NCBI GenBank assembly: GCA_902363135.1
Contig: CABIZF010000015.1
Coordinates: forward strand, 1-64,000
DNA from: Lachnospiraceae bacterium
GTDB taxonomy: Bacteria > Bacillota > Clostridia > Lachnospirales > Lachnospiraceae
DNA length: 64,000 nt
Direction: 5' to 3'
Position numbers and translations under genes: made by a program
The notes under the pieces: generated by a model
Database searches by the model: none
What the model saw: only the letters and a program-made list of their open reading frames with translations
Told to the model about the DNA's origin: nothing
Shown here: in pieces, positions 34,951 through 45,092 of the stretch
How the letters are laid out: every line of letters starts with the position of its first letter
Numbering within the stretch: the stretch's first letter is position 1

Positions 34951-35370
34951 CTACTTTTTCCGGAATACCAGAAACTTACTCAGTATATAATTTGCCACCG
35001 TGACCAGCACCTGCACGATCAGCTTTGCCACCTTATCATTCCATCCCATCAGTGTCACCATCAGGAACATACAAAACATATCCAGCAGCAGCGTCGTCAC
35101 TCGCGATCCATAAAACGCCGCCGCTTCCTGCAGCCGTTTCTCATTCTTACTCTCAAACACATACTTCCGGTTCGTAAAATACGCAAACGTCACCGCCGCG
35201 ATCCAAGACAGCACATTCGCCGCCTGCAGCTGCACCGGTACCTCCGGGTTCAGGAATGTCAGTACACAGCCATAATAAACACCAAGGCTGACGACCGTGG
35301 TGAGGCCGCCGACGATGAGGTAGTTGATGAGTTCCTTGTATTTTTGGTATAGCGTTTTAATTGTATTCAC
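34951..35370 (-). CDS. GtrA-family membrane protein (putative lipid-linked sugar flippase)
   Basis: 139 residues with four membrane segments. The family opening LINYLIVGGLTTVVSLGVYY and the SFAYFTNRKYVF-like loop (TFAYFTNRKYVFES) are clear. GtrA proteins are thought to flip undecaprenyl-phosphate-linked sugars for outside glycan decoration. It is the last gene of the polysaccharide operon and lies 10 bases after the large membrane protein it probably serves. Confidence 0.85.
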   Translation of the reverse strand: MNTIKTLYQKYKELINYLIVGGLTTVVSLGVYYGCVLTFLNPEVPVQLQAANVLSWIAAVTFAYFTNRKYVFESKNEKRLQEAAAFYGSRVTTLLLDMFCMFLMVTLMGWNDKVAKLIVQVLVTVANYILSKFLVFRKK

Positions 35371-35380
35371 TCATTTGCTC

Positions 35381-37375
35381 CTACTGTGCTCCGGCAAGCG
35401 CCTCCGCAAACTCCAGACGCACTGCCGCACCATTTTCATAGATTACTTTATACAAATAACCATCCGCAACATCTCCACAATCCAGAACGAGCGGAAGCTC
35501 ACGTGTCAGGTATGGATTCGTTGTGTGTACCCAGACATACGTATATCCCCCCTGCGCCAGTAATGCCGGAAAATCTGTGATCGACAGATCAAACTCTTCC
35601 AGACGAATATTGCAGCCGGTATTTGTAAACTTCCATGGCGATTGCAGATAATTGCTGATCCTTACATCCAGATAGTAGAGTGCCGAAGCATTATACAGTT
35701 CCGCCCCAGCCAGATCATCTGCCGGATACTGACACAGATAATATACCTTATCCGCTTCCGTCATAATCTCTTCCAGACGATTAATTTCTTCCTTCGTCGT
35801 ATGAAGCTTCTCATAGCCCGCCGTATTCACTTTATCCAGCGCTGTATTATTCGGTATAAATTTTTCATTCAGTCCTGAAGCAAAAAATGCAAGCATACCA
35901 AGCAGCAGATACTCCCATATTTTTTTCCGCTCCGGGGATTTTCGCTGCAACAAATTCGTCAATACCAGCACAAACAGAAAAATCGCAAATCCGGAAAAGT
36001 ACCTTGTGCAGGAGCGCATGTTAATACTCAACTCATAGGCAAACATAAACAGATAGGAGAAAAATACCGCTGCGCAATAGCATAAGGTCGATACGATCCC
36101 ATATGAAATATATACCAGGCTCTTGTCCCTTTGATGATACAGTTCTCCACTAATCCTGAATAAAATCAGTATCACAAATGCAAACGGCAGGAATGCAATC
36201 GTAAGATTTGACTTTGTTGCCATCGTCGCACCTATGCTCTTTGTAAAAAATGCCCCTGTCGTAAGGGTTACCTTCGACCGTGAAAGCTTTACAGTGTTCA
36301 GCATATTCGAAACCCCATCCGGAAGCTGTACACCAGCAAGTTCCCACTGCTGCGGTTCTTCTGCCACCTGAGCCTCATCTGTTTCAGCAGCAGCCGTTGT
36401 TTCAACCGGATGAAGTCCCAGCGCAATCCCAAACAGTCCTACACTGCCAAGCAACACCAGTCCAACCAGCACCGCCGTAATTTTTACTACAAACTTTCTT
36501 CCTCTTTCTTTTGCGGCAACGCCCTTTTCTACAAGGAATGACTGCGACAGCATAAACATTCCCACCAGAACCGCCATCAGCAGCCCGGCTGACGCTTTGA
36601 AAAAATGAAGCATAATCATTCCTGACACCACAATCAGTGCATTCTGCTTCTTTTTCTTCCGATTGACCCACCACCCGGCTAATCCGCCTGCCCACGCTGC
36701 CGTCGGAACATCGACATACAGACTTTTCACGCCATAGGTGTACAGAGAAAACAGTGCTATATATACGAGCACAATATAAAATACAACCTTTTTCCAGTCC
36801 TTCCAGGTATACTCTGAAAACGGAAGTAAAAATCCGATCCACATGAGCAAAAACGAAGAAACATACATCCCCTGCTCACTGTAACCGGTAAATTTCTGGA
36901 AAAACAGATGAAACAGGCTGGTTGCAAACGCATAATTTCCACCTCCGGCAAGGAAATCATTACCGGTCGGCATCGCATCCTTTTCCACCATGTATTTTAC
37001 AGCAGCTGCCCAGTGATGAAGCTCATCCACATGCTGAATAAAGTCATGATAAAACGTAACAAGCGCAAACGCATACAATCCGAACAGGAATACCAATACC
37101 GGTGAAAGCAGCACAACCTTTTGCTTTTTGCGCACAATCTGGATTCCGCTCAACAAAATTCCAATACCGGCAATGCACAGCATCCCATAAAATCCATACC
37201 GGAATGTCCCCGCCTGGCTGCTCACTACAAAAAGCAAGGCAATCGCCGACGCTGACAGCAGCATTCCTTCTCCGTTATTTACTTTCAAAGTCTGTTGAAA
37301 AAACAATACAATTCCGCATAATATCAGGAATGCGATTAACATTTGTATCAAATAATACATATTTACACCAACCAT
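35381..37375 (-). CDS. Large multi-spanning membrane protein, probable GT-C glycosyltransferase
   Basis: About 660 residues with 12 or more hydrophobic segments in the first 500, then an extracytoplasmic C-terminal domain of about 150 residues (YYLCQYPADDLAGAELYN, GYTYVWVHTTNPYL). The layout and position between a GtrA gene and an LtaS-type gene fit a polyprenyl-phosphosugar-dependent GT-C transferase that decorates the exported chain. An acidic pair typical of GT-C enzymes may be DELHHW in the first large loop. No family is named with confidence. The start is uncertain: ATG 37375 or 37360, or GTG 37411. Confidence 0.65.
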   Translation of the reverse strand: MVGVNMYYLIQMLIAFLILCGIVLFFQQTLKVNNGEGMLLSASAIALLFVVSSQAGTFRYGFYGMLCIAGIGILLSGIQIVRKKQKVVLLSPVLVFLFGLYAFALVTFYHDFIQHVDELHHWAAAVKYMVEKDAMPTGNDFLAGGGNYAFATSLFHLFFQKFTGYSEQGMYVSSFLLMWIGFLLPFSEYTWKDWKKVVFYIVLVYIALFSLYTYGVKSLYVDVPTAAWAGGLAGWWVNRKKKKQNALIVVSGMIMLHFFKASAGLLMAVLVGMFMLSQSFLVEKGVAAKERGRKFVVKITAVLVGLVLLGSVGLFGIALGLHPVETTAAAETDEAQVAEEPQQWELAGVQLPDGVSNMLNTVKLSRSKVTLTTGAFFTKSIGATMATKSNLTIAFLPFAFVILILFRISGELYHQRDKSLVYISYGIVSTLCYCAAVFFSYLFMFAYELSINMRSCTRYFSGFAIFLFVLVLTNLLQRKSPERKKIWEYLLLGMLAFFASGLNEKFIPNNTALDKVNTAGYEKLHTTKEEINRLEEIMTEADKVYYLCQYPADDLAGAELYNASALYYLDVRISNYLQSPWKFTNTGCNIRLEEFDLSITDFPALLAQGGYTYVWVHTTNPYLTRELPLVLDCGDVADGYLYKVIYENGAAVRLEFAEALAGAQ

Positions 37376-37492
37376 TCCATACTCTGTTTTCTGCGCATAC
37401 ACCTGATGCACAACGATCCACTGTTCCAGTAATCCTCAACAATCCACATTTTTAAATTTTTACATTCGATTTTGAGATATCAAACAGACTGG

Positions 37493-39835
37493 TCATGGAT
37501 GCATTCTATAATAATTCAAAATTTCATAATCATCTAATCTTGTATCTTCAAATTTATTTGTATACAGTTGTTCTTCTGCATCTATAATACCCATTCTTGA
37601 AATTACCGGATATTTTTTACTCAAATTATACGCAAATGCATCAAAGCCTTCAAGGTCGTATCCTGCATAGTATAAAATATATGAAGCCAGATAATTTGAA
37701 CTCAATGCATTTATATGCTGTTCTGGAATATCATAATTTGTCCATATCACAAACGGAGTTTGATATTGCAATATTGCGTCCTCATCAGACAAATCATCCA
37801 AGTCATCAATACCAAACAACATCTCATAATATTCCACCTCAAGATTTGGTTGATGATCTCCAAAGAAACAAATAAGTGTTGGCTCATCAACCTTTTCAAA
37901 GTAATCTATTAATTCTTTAAAAGCAGCATCGGTTTCTTTAATAAGTGAAAAATACTGTTCCGCTTGCGGAAAATCTCCCTGAGCAGATAAATCGACAGTA
38001 TTTGCAAAATTATCCCATGTTCCCTCATACCCTCCATGATTTTGCATAGTTACATTAAAAATAAATAAATTATCTTCTTCCTTATTTTCGTACAATTCAA
38101 TTATTTTTTGAAAATCCGCATAATCGGACAACATCCATCGCATTTGCTCCCCATCTGATACAGAATCGCCATCATAGAACTCATCAAACCCTAACTCTGA
38201 ATATACATTAAAACGATTCCAGTTTTCCTTTAAATATGGATGAAATGCCAGCGCTTCATATCCTTTTTCCTTCAAATCCAAGGTTAGTGAACTTACATCT
38301 TTCATGCCCTGTGTAACATACGGATATGCGCCTGTATAACTTGTTGACACACCCGTCAGGGCTTCAAATTCTGTATCACATGTTCCGTTTCCAAACACAG
38401 GAACATAAAGATGCCCTTTTACCGTATTGTTTTCTAACGAATCAATAAAAGGCATATATGAGCCAGAAACAAGCTGATCATTAATAACGCGCAAATCTGC
38501 AAAAGACTCATCCATAATAACAATTACATTCATTGCCGGTGTCTGAATTTCTGTATGAACAGATGTCACATTTTCATTCAGTTCCTGTGCTTTCTGTTTA
38601 CTATAGCCTGTAGGTTTTTTGTGTGTCAAATATTTTGTATTGGCAATAAAGGCTGCCACAAATCCATCTTCCTGATATGAACCTCTCTGATCCCAAATTC
38701 CAACATCTACAACAGGATACAAAAATATCCCTGCTACTGCAATGCCAGCTGCGCTAATAACACCGTTTTGAATTCTTATCTTTTTCTTGCTTTGAGTCGT
38801 CTTACAATAAAGTTTTCTATCAATCAACAGTCCTAATACAGCTATATCAATCCCGATTACCAGTCTTAATGGAATATCGAAACTATAGGCGCTCGCCACT
38901 GTAGCTGCCGTGGCCATTACCCGAAGATCCCATGGGGTAATCGGCGTTCCTCTAAATTCAAGAACATAATATTCCGCCGCACCAAGTATTAAGCAAAAAA
39001 TAATGGTAATAGCGTGTGACAGCCTCTCTTTTGCAAAAATAACTTGCAAAATTTTTTCAAATATATAAATATAAAAAATATTTACCAGTATCAACTGCCA
39101 TGGCGCTTCAAAAAGGTCGCCTAATATGACTTCTATGCAGATATATCCAAGAACAGCTACGGCAACATTTATTACTTCTTTTGCTACCACGCTATTCACA
39201 ACAATTACAGGAAAAAACCATAATACCAATAGCACAGCTGCCGTCCAAAAAAGCATTGTTCTTATATTGTCCCACAGTAAAAAATCAGTCCCCGAAAAAG
39301 TCAAATACGGGATAAATGCGTCTCCATTTCCCGTTCCTTTTGCAAGTGATGACGAACTCGATACACATTCCATTTCAACTGGATCCAAATTTTTTCGATT
39401 TGTAACCGTTACATGCATAATATATGTTTCACCAAACTTTATTCTTTCCGGATCAACATAGGACGGAAAACGTAATATCTCGCTATTAAAATCTGCTAAA
39501 TGAAACGTATAGCTATCACTGATAACATCTCCATTTAAAGACTCTATGCTTACTGTAATATCACCTTTTCCATCCTCCGGACGTTTAAAATAATAGGCGA
39601 TTTCCTGCAAGTTTTTTACCAAATCAACGAATTTAATCTGATAAGATACATCATTTTGCAATTCTACATATATTGCTTCACTTTGCGTCCCAAATGAGTT
39701 AAATTCTTGCTCTGTTGACCAGCTGCTTTCTCGGATCATATGAACACTTGCCAGTAAGAAAAAAACCATTATAATATATTTAATTCGTATCTTTCTTTCC
39801 GTTTTCTGTTTCTCATAAATATAATATTTTCTCAT
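37493..39835 (-). CDS. LtaS-type phosphoglycerol transferase
   Basis: 780 residues. One N-terminal membrane segment, an outer beta-rich domain (about residues 35-185), about five membrane segments (about 190-385), then an extracellular sulfatase-fold domain. That domain has NVIVIMDESFADL (metal site), GNGTCDTEFEALTG with the nucleophile Thr, and CFFGDHQPNLEVE. LtaS/GacH enzymes move glycerol phosphate from phosphatidylglycerol to a glycan outside the cell. In a polysaccharide locus it most likely decorates that polymer. The N-terminal beta domain before the helices is not part of standard LtaS. The gene is AT-rich relative to 35381. Confidence 0.88.
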   Translation of the reverse strand: MRKYYIYEKQKTERKIRIKYIIMVFFLLASVHMIRESSWSTEQEFNSFGTQSEAIYVELQNDVSYQIKFVDLVKNLQEIAYYFKRPEDGKGDITVSIESLNGDVISDSYTFHLADFNSEILRFPSYVDPERIKFGETYIMHVTVTNRKNLDPVEMECVSSSSSLAKGTGNGDAFIPYLTFSGTDFLLWDNIRTMLFWTAAVLLVLWFFPVIVVNSVVAKEVINVAVAVLGYICIEVILGDLFEAPWQLILVNIFYIYIFEKILQVIFAKERLSHAITIIFCLILGAAEYYVLEFRGTPITPWDLRVMATAATVASAYSFDIPLRLVIGIDIAVLGLLIDRKLYCKTTQSKKKIRIQNGVISAAGIAVAGIFLYPVVDVGIWDQRGSYQEDGFVAAFIANTKYLTHKKPTGYSKQKAQELNENVTSVHTEIQTPAMNVIVIMDESFADLRVINDQLVSGSYMPFIDSLENNTVKGHLYVPVFGNGTCDTEFEALTGVSTSYTGAYPYVTQGMKDVSSLTLDLKEKGYEALAFHPYLKENWNRFNVYSELGFDEFYDGDSVSDGEQMRWMLSDYADFQKIIELYENKEEDNLFIFNVTMQNHGGYEGTWDNFANTVDLSAQGDFPQAEQYFSLIKETDAAFKELIDYFEKVDEPTLICFFGDHQPNLEVEYYEMLFGIDDLDDLSDEDAILQYQTPFVIWTNYDIPEQHINALSSNYLASYILYYAGYDLEGFDAFAYNLSKKYPVISRMGIIDAEEQLYTNKFEDTRLDDYEILNYYRMHP

Positions 39836-40024
39836 ATTTTATTGTTATCTCATTGTTCTTCTCTTTTGTGTACAAATACAATTTAATTAATAAAAATATT
39901 TTTTATTTTATGCAAAAGGAAGACACCCTAACTTCGTTTATGTTGTACAAGTTTTCAAACTCAAAAAAGCAAACAAGGATTTAGTATACTAATGAATTTG
40001 TTGTATTATTATCAAAAGTCCTTT

Positions 40025-40555
40025 TCATTTCTTAAATGCCCAAAATTTATTCATTATAAAATTTAAAGGAACACTAATAAGCAAATTAAAAATAGGCGCA
40101 ATTATTTTAGAAATCCCTAAATATTGTACCCACAGTATTGCCAAAATACTATTTAAAAAAATTCCTGTAAACGCATAAGAAATATATGTTTTTATCAAAG
40201 ATTTACCCCATGATATTTCTTCTCTGCTTTCTTTAAAAACATATTTTCGATTCCAATAAAACGACCACAATACGCTCAAAGCAAATGAGATGATTTGTGC
40301 AATTAAATAATCATACTTTGGAGCCATAGTAACTTTTTGCATTATCAGCAAAGAAACAATATAAATAGCATATGAAACCACCGTGTTACTTACGCCTACA
40401 ATTCCAAATTTCACAAACTGAATTATCTGCTCCCATTTATTTTTTAAAAATTTCAAATGAAATACTCGAAAGCAAAAAAAATCTAACATTTTTTCCAATC
40501 CATTCCATAGAGTACTTCCAATATTATTCATAATAATCTTTTCTCTCCAATTCAT
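40025..40555 (-). CDS. GtrA-family flippase-like membrane protein, second copy
   Basis: About 176 residues with four membrane segments; IIQFVKFGIVGVSNTVVSYA is the family start, and WSFYWNRKYVFKESREEISW the conserved loop. About 40 residues precede the first helix. The reading frame begins just after the upstream GT2 stop (TTG 40558, ATG 40555), and an ATG at 40531 is an alternative start. It belongs with the GtrB-like enzyme at 41393 and the membrane protein at 42374 as a three-part Gtr decoration system. Confidence 0.83.
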   Translation of the reverse strand: MNWREKIIMNNIGSTLWNGLEKMLDFFCFRVFHLKFLKNKWEQIIQFVKFGIVGVSNTVVSYAIYIVSLLIMQKVTMAPKYDYLIAQIISFALSVLWSFYWNRKYVFKESREEISWGKSLIKTYISYAFTGIFLNSILAILWVQYLGISKIIAPIFNLLISVPLNFIMNKFWAFKK

Positions 40556-40558
40556 CAA

Positions 40559-41359
40559 TCAACCATACGTCTTGTATGCCTTTTTATAAAACACCATAAT
40601 AATCTTCACCAACCACATCGGCCAGAATTTATGAAACATTTCTTCATCATCTTTGATTCTTTTATGATCCTGGATAAATTCTTTGCTTGTAGCCCCATCA
40701 TGTATACGATAAAAAGTCAACGGCCTATCAACATATGCAAACTCCCCATCATATCCAGCCAATTTGTAAAAAGTATCCCAATCAATATTAAATTTCAAAT
40801 CAGACGTGAATATCGAATCACCTAGCTTCCCTTTATTATAAGTGACCGCCGGGCAGCAAATACTATTTCCGAACGCCAATATAGCCCGTCTGAAAAATTT
40901 ATGTCTGGCCAGCAGTTCACTCTTCATCGGTATTCTAAGTAATCTTCGAATCTTTGAATTGATATCTCTTTTTCCAATCTGTTCATTCTTAATCGGCAAG
41001 TAATCACTAAAATACATAATTACATTTTGATGATTGCTTACCTTATCTAATAAACATTTAACATAATCTTCATGGTACACATCATCCTGATGTGCAATTG
41101 TGACATATTTAGAATTCGCCTTATTATATGCAAAATTCCAATCGTCTCGAATATCGCTTTTTCCTTCTCGAATCCAAAGAGGAACCTCATATTTTTCCGC
41201 AAGACTTTTGATAAATACATTTGGTGTAGACGTTGTCATAATGATACTTGATTTTACCGTCTGATTCTTTAACGATTTTAAACAGTTTTCCAAATACGGT
41301 GATTCTTTGTATGCGCATACCACGAATGTATGCATTTCACTATTTTCACTCCAATTCAT
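40559..41359 (-). CDS. Family 2 glycosyltransferase
   Basis: 266 residues of GT-A fold, beginning HTFVVCAYKESPYLENCLKS, with the metal-site region TIAHQDDVYHEDYV and the acceptor-side NSICCPAVTYN. It is clearly paralogous to the gene at 51497 (shared FVxCAYKESPYLExC, TTSTPN, AHQDDxY, CCPAVT, EFAYxxxP). This copy is AT-rich and that one is not. The sugar and linkage cannot be read from sequence. Confidence 0.88.
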   Translation of the reverse strand: MNWSENSEMHTFVVCAYKESPYLENCLKSLKNQTVKSSIIMTTSTPNVFIKSLAEKYEVPLWIREGKSDIRDDWNFAYNKANSKYVTIAHQDDVYHEDYVKCLLDKVSNHQNVIMYFSDYLPIKNEQIGKRDINSKIRRLLRIPMKSELLARHKFFRRAILAFGNSICCPAVTYNKGKLGDSIFTSDLKFNIDWDTFYKLAGYDGEFAYVDRPLTFYRIHDGATSKEFIQDHKRIKDDEEMFHKFWPMWLVKIIMVFYKKAYKTYG

Positions 41360-41392
41360 CTTCTATCTCCCGCTCACGCAATCACTGATTTA

Positions 41393-42361
41393 CTACTTCA
41401 AAAAATCTTCTATAATAAATCGTGGCCTTCCCTTGGTTTCAAGATATATTTTCCCAATATATTCACCCACAACTCCGATAGCCAGCAACTGTAGACCACC
41501 CAATGCCCATATGGATACAATGAGGCTTGGCCATCCCGGTTGTGTGGCTCCCAGCAATGACCCCACTAATAAATATAAAAGTGCAATAACGCTGACACCA
41601 AAAATCAAAATTCCCAGCATACTGATCATCCGAATTGGTTTTACACTTAATGAAGTAATTCCATCAAATGCAAAAGACAACATTTTCTTTAGCGGATATT
41701 TAGACTCTCCCGCAAAACGTTCCCTGCGTTCATAATACACCTTATCACTTTTGAATCCTATCATTGGAACAATTCCACGTAAAAACAAGTTTACTTCTTT
41801 AAACTGTTCTAATCCATCCAGAGCTTTTTTATCCATTAATCTATAATCCGCATGATTAAAAACAATATCCGCTCCTAAAAAATCCATTACCCTGTAAAAT
41901 GACTCAGCTGTAAATCGCTTAAAAAAGGTATCTGTTTTTCTTGCGCCTCTCACACCATATACAATACTATTTCCTTCATAATACCTTTCTATCATTTCAT
42001 CAATAGCATTTATATCATCTTGTAAATCTGCATCCAGCGAAACCACCGCATCCGCATATTCCTTTACTGTCATCAAACCAGCAAGCAACGCATTTTGGTG
42101 TCCTCTATTTCTAGACAAATTAATCCCCAAGATCATCTGTTCTTTTTCATGCAGTTCCTTTATAATCGCCCATGTCGAATCTTTTGAACCGTCATTTACA
42201 AATACAATTTTGCTTTGATTCGATATTTTGTCATCACCTTGCAGCGTTTTCATCTTTCCTACAAGACGCCTTGCAGTTTCATGCAATACTTCTTCCTCAT
42301 TATAGCAAGGAATTACCAGATATAATATAGCTCTTTTGATATTGTTTTTCTCTGCCACCAT
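41393..42361 (-). CDS. GtrB-type polyprenyl-phosphate glycosyltransferase
   Basis: 322 residues: a cytoplasmic GT2 domain (LVIPCYNEEEVL, GHQNALLAGL, VSLDADLQDD) followed by two C-terminal membrane helices (about 235-295), the layout of GtrB/DPM1-like enzymes. It makes undecaprenyl-phosphate-sugar from a nucleotide sugar. With GtrA (40025) for flipping and 42374 as the likely outer transferase it completes a Gtr system. GGGAGGAG precedes the ATG. Confidence 0.9.
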   Translation of the reverse strand: MVAEKNNIKRAILYLVIPCYNEEEVLHETARRLVGKMKTLQGDDKISNQSKIVFVNDGSKDSTWAIIKELHEKEQMILGINLSRNRGHQNALLAGLMTVKEYADAVVSLDADLQDDINAIDEMIERYYEGNSIVYGVRGARKTDTFFKRFTAESFYRVMDFLGADIVFNHADYRLMDKKALDGLEQFKEVNLFLRGIVPMIGFKSDKVYYERRERFAGESKYPLKKMLSFAFDGITSLSVKPIRMISMLGILIFGVSVIALLYLLVGSLLGATQPGWPSLIVSIWALGGLQLLAIGVVGEYIGKIYLETKGRPRFIIEDFLK

Positions 42362-42373
42362 AATAGCTCCTCC

Positions 42374-43936
42374 CTATTCCCAGTATATTTTTGTCTCAAT
42401 TGGAATTCCATAGTATTCCTTCATCCAATATTCAATAAAATTAAAACCATCATTATACGGCATAACCGGAGCAAAAAAGTCATCTTCCAGCTTTTTTAAT
42501 GAAATAGCCTTTTCTCCAGAAAATTTCAATAGTTTGCTATCGTTTTCTGATAAAATTTTTTCATTTTTATAATAACCTTTCTCATAAAAAAAGTATGTTG
42601 TTACTCCTTTGTAAACTACAAGCATTAATATAAGCATTACAAAAAATCTGACTATTCTTTGAGTACATGATGCTCCAAACGAATCAGTATCAAAATAATC
42701 TATTACCATTATTATCAATACCATATCAATTATAATAAACCATTCTGTGAAACATCTAATTGGCAGTGTAGGTGAAATCAAAACACAAAACGCGGAGCCT
42801 GCAGAAGCAAGCAGTAAAATGCTTAATTCCATTCTGTTTTTTATAAAATTATAATAACACAAACATGCAAAAGTACTTAACAAATATACAATTGCTCCAA
42901 AATGAAATATCCCACTATTATTCTTTATATTTCCAAGCACTGTAACAACACACATAATGAAGGAACTTCCACTCAAGCAGTAAACAATTTTGTTATGATC
43001 ATTTTTATAAATTCTCCTGCTCACAATAATTAATAGTAAAGAGATTAAAAGGTAAATATACATGAAATTTCCAACGAATAATTCATCAATAATTGGATTA
43101 AAATTATGTGTTATTTTTTCAAAAAAACTTAGTTTTGAAAATTCCGTACTCCCTGAAAGTCTGTTCCAATTTCCAGGTGCGAAAAAAAGAAAAGCATAAA
43201 CCAAAATAGCTTCAACTGAAAAAAATATGTTTTCTTTATTTAACTTTTTTGTGATAACTCCCCTGTAAATTGTATATGCCACCACATAAATAACTATTGA
43301 AAATCCTGTCTGCTCATGTGAAAATGCTGTAAATGCTATCATTACAGCCAGCATTATATATTTCATTTTCTTTTCCCTAAAATTATCAGCAGATATATTT
43401 ATCTTAGGCAAAAGGTATATAATTGAAAAAAAGGGTAATAACGGCCATATGTACAAAACAGAAGCCGATGCCCAGCAATAATTCCAGCGATACATATCCG
43501 AAGGGACCCAAAAAAATAATGCAAAAATCAGCAGCGGAATCAATGCATTATTGCTTTTCTTCGTCATAGTCATAATAATTTTATAAAGCATGACAAATAT
43601 AAGCACAATAACTACGGCCTGAAATGCCATAAACATGTGGGCGCCATGTCCAACTTTAACAAAAATATTGAGTATTGATCCGCATAATATACGTCCCGAA
43701 AAAAAACAATAAATCCATTTGTCCCATCTCAATAGATCAGCCAATCCCCAGTTCATTCCCAAAACGTCTACATCAAAGCCATAGTCTGAGCCATAACTTA
43801 ATGATGCATTTCCAAAATCATCAAAGTATAAACCTACAGGCCAAAAAAAGCGTTCAAGTAAAAATAACAATAGCGCAAAGATCGCAAAAATCGTCCACGT
43901 ATTTTTTAAATACTTATTTTTAATTCCACTGTTCAT
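42374..43936 (-). CDS. Multi-spanning membrane protein, DUF6056/GtrII-like
   Basis: 520 residues with about 11 hydrophobic segments. The first outer loop has YFDDFGNASLSYGSDYGFD, and a later loop has MYRWNYCWASASVLYIWP, features of GT-C-like membrane transferases. Next to GtrB and GtrA genes it is the likely outer-face transferase that moves the lipid-linked sugar to the polysaccharide. The family name is from memory and should be treated as tentative. It is very AT-rich. Confidence 0.6.
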   Translation of the reverse strand: MNSGIKNKYLKNTWTIFAIFALLLFLLERFFWPVGLYFDDFGNASLSYGSDYGFDVDVLGMNWGLADLLRWDKWIYCFFSGRILCGSILNIFVKVGHGAHMFMAFQAVVIVLIFVMLYKIIMTMTKKSNNALIPLLIFALFFWVPSDMYRWNYCWASASVLYIWPLLPFFSIIYLLPKINISADNFREKKMKYIMLAVMIAFTAFSHEQTGFSIVIYVVAYTIYRGVITKKLNKENIFFSVEAILVYAFLFFAPGNWNRLSGSTEFSKLSFFEKITHNFNPIIDELFVGNFMYIYLLISLLLIIVSRRIYKNDHNKIVYCLSGSSFIMCVVTVLGNIKNNSGIFHFGAIVYLLSTFACLCYYNFIKNRMELSILLLASAGSAFCVLISPTLPIRCFTEWFIIIDMVLIIMVIDYFDTDSFGASCTQRIVRFFVMLILMLVVYKGVTTYFFYEKGYYKNEKILSENDSKLLKFSGEKAISLKKLEDDFFAPVMPYNDGFNFIEYWMKEYYGIPIETKIYWE

Positions 43937-43997
43937 TTACAAAATATCCTTTTCCATTTATATATTTTGAACCGTCTGTTATTATATATTTTCCTGC

Positions 43998-45092
43998 TTA
44001 CCTATTTTTATAAAAAGCATAAACTTTCATCTGCAGATCATATAGCCAGTTGCATGGGCTCCAAAAGACACTTAACAATAAATATAAATTTTTTTTCAAT
44101 AAGAAAATAGATATTTTTCTTGATATTTGAATCCACTTTGTATCCCACGTAACAAATTCTTTTATTTCAAAATTATCCCAAATATCTGGAAAAAGAGATT
44201 CAACTTTTGGCATATAATTTTTAAGCATCCTGTAACGCACAGAAAATTTTTCTCGCCGTATTGGGTAAAGAGCCAGCGAAAGTACCTGATGCAAGTATAC
44301 TGAACCCTTTATTTGTTCTTCCTTACGTAATTCAATATGTTCCTTCTCAATCCTGTCAACACACAAACGTGCTGTTTCAAGTATTACAAAACGTTTTTCA
44401 TTAAAAGAACTATTTTGTATTGATCCGGATCTTTGATAATACATATACAGTACTTCATCAACAACTGCAATTTTCTTTGCTCTGGCTAAAATAATCGGTG
44501 TAACTGCCACATCTTCATTATTTTTGCCTGCCGGAAACGTTAACCCGTCATATAGTTCTCTTCTGACAAGCTTATTCCAAGACGCCGGCATCATTGTCAT
44601 ATCTATTACCTGCGCAAACACACCTTCTCTTGATTTTATCGCGCATGGGAATACCGTATTTTTGCTCGTATCATCATACGTCAATTGGATATCGCATACA
44701 ACAACATCTGCTTTTTCTTCCGCTGCTTTGGTTAGCATTAGTTCGTACATGCGCGGATCAATATAATCATCAGAATCCAAAAAAATGATATATTCTCCGC
44801 TCGCTCGCTCAAGGCCATAATTTTTTACGTCTGACAAACCTCCGTTTGTCTTATTATACAGATGCATATATTTACAGACTTCACAATATTCTAAAGCAAT
44901 CTTTTCCGAACTATCTGTGGATCCGTCATTAATTAATAAAACTTCAACCACATCACTCAGCTTTTCTACTGCTGCTTTTACAGAATCCAGACATCTTTTC
45001 AAATATGCTTCCATATTATAAATCGGAATAATGATTGATAATTTTACCTTTTTACAACCCAAATCTAATTCTCTCTCTCTCTCGTCTTTCAT
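43998..45092 (-). CDS. Family 2 glycosyltransferase
   Basis: 364 residues: KLSIIIPIYNMEAYLKRCLD opens the GT-A domain, with LINDGSTDSS and IIFLDSDDYIDPRMY as nucleotide- and metal-binding segments. It has a longer C-terminal region as in WaaB/CpsI-like enzymes. Its 5' end overlaps the next upstream transferase by 41 bases, so the two are translationally linked. Confidence 0.9.
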   Translation of the reverse strand: MKDERERELDLGCKKVKLSIIIPIYNMEAYLKRCLDSVKAAVEKLSDVVEVLLINDGSTDSSEKIALEYCEVCKYMHLYNKTNGGLSDVKNYGLERASGEYIIFLDSDDYIDPRMYELMLTKAAEEKADVVVCDIQLTYDDTSKNTVFPCAIKSREGVFAQVIDMTMMPASWNKLVRRELYDGLTFPAGKNNEDVAVTPIILARAKKIAVVDEVLYMYYQRSGSIQNSSFNEKRFVILETARLCVDRIEKEHIELRKEEQIKGSVYLHQVLSLALYPIRREKFSVRYRMLKNYMPKVESLFPDIWDNFEIKEFVTWDTKWIQISRKISIFLLKKNLYLLLSVFWSPCNWLYDLQMKVYAFYKNR

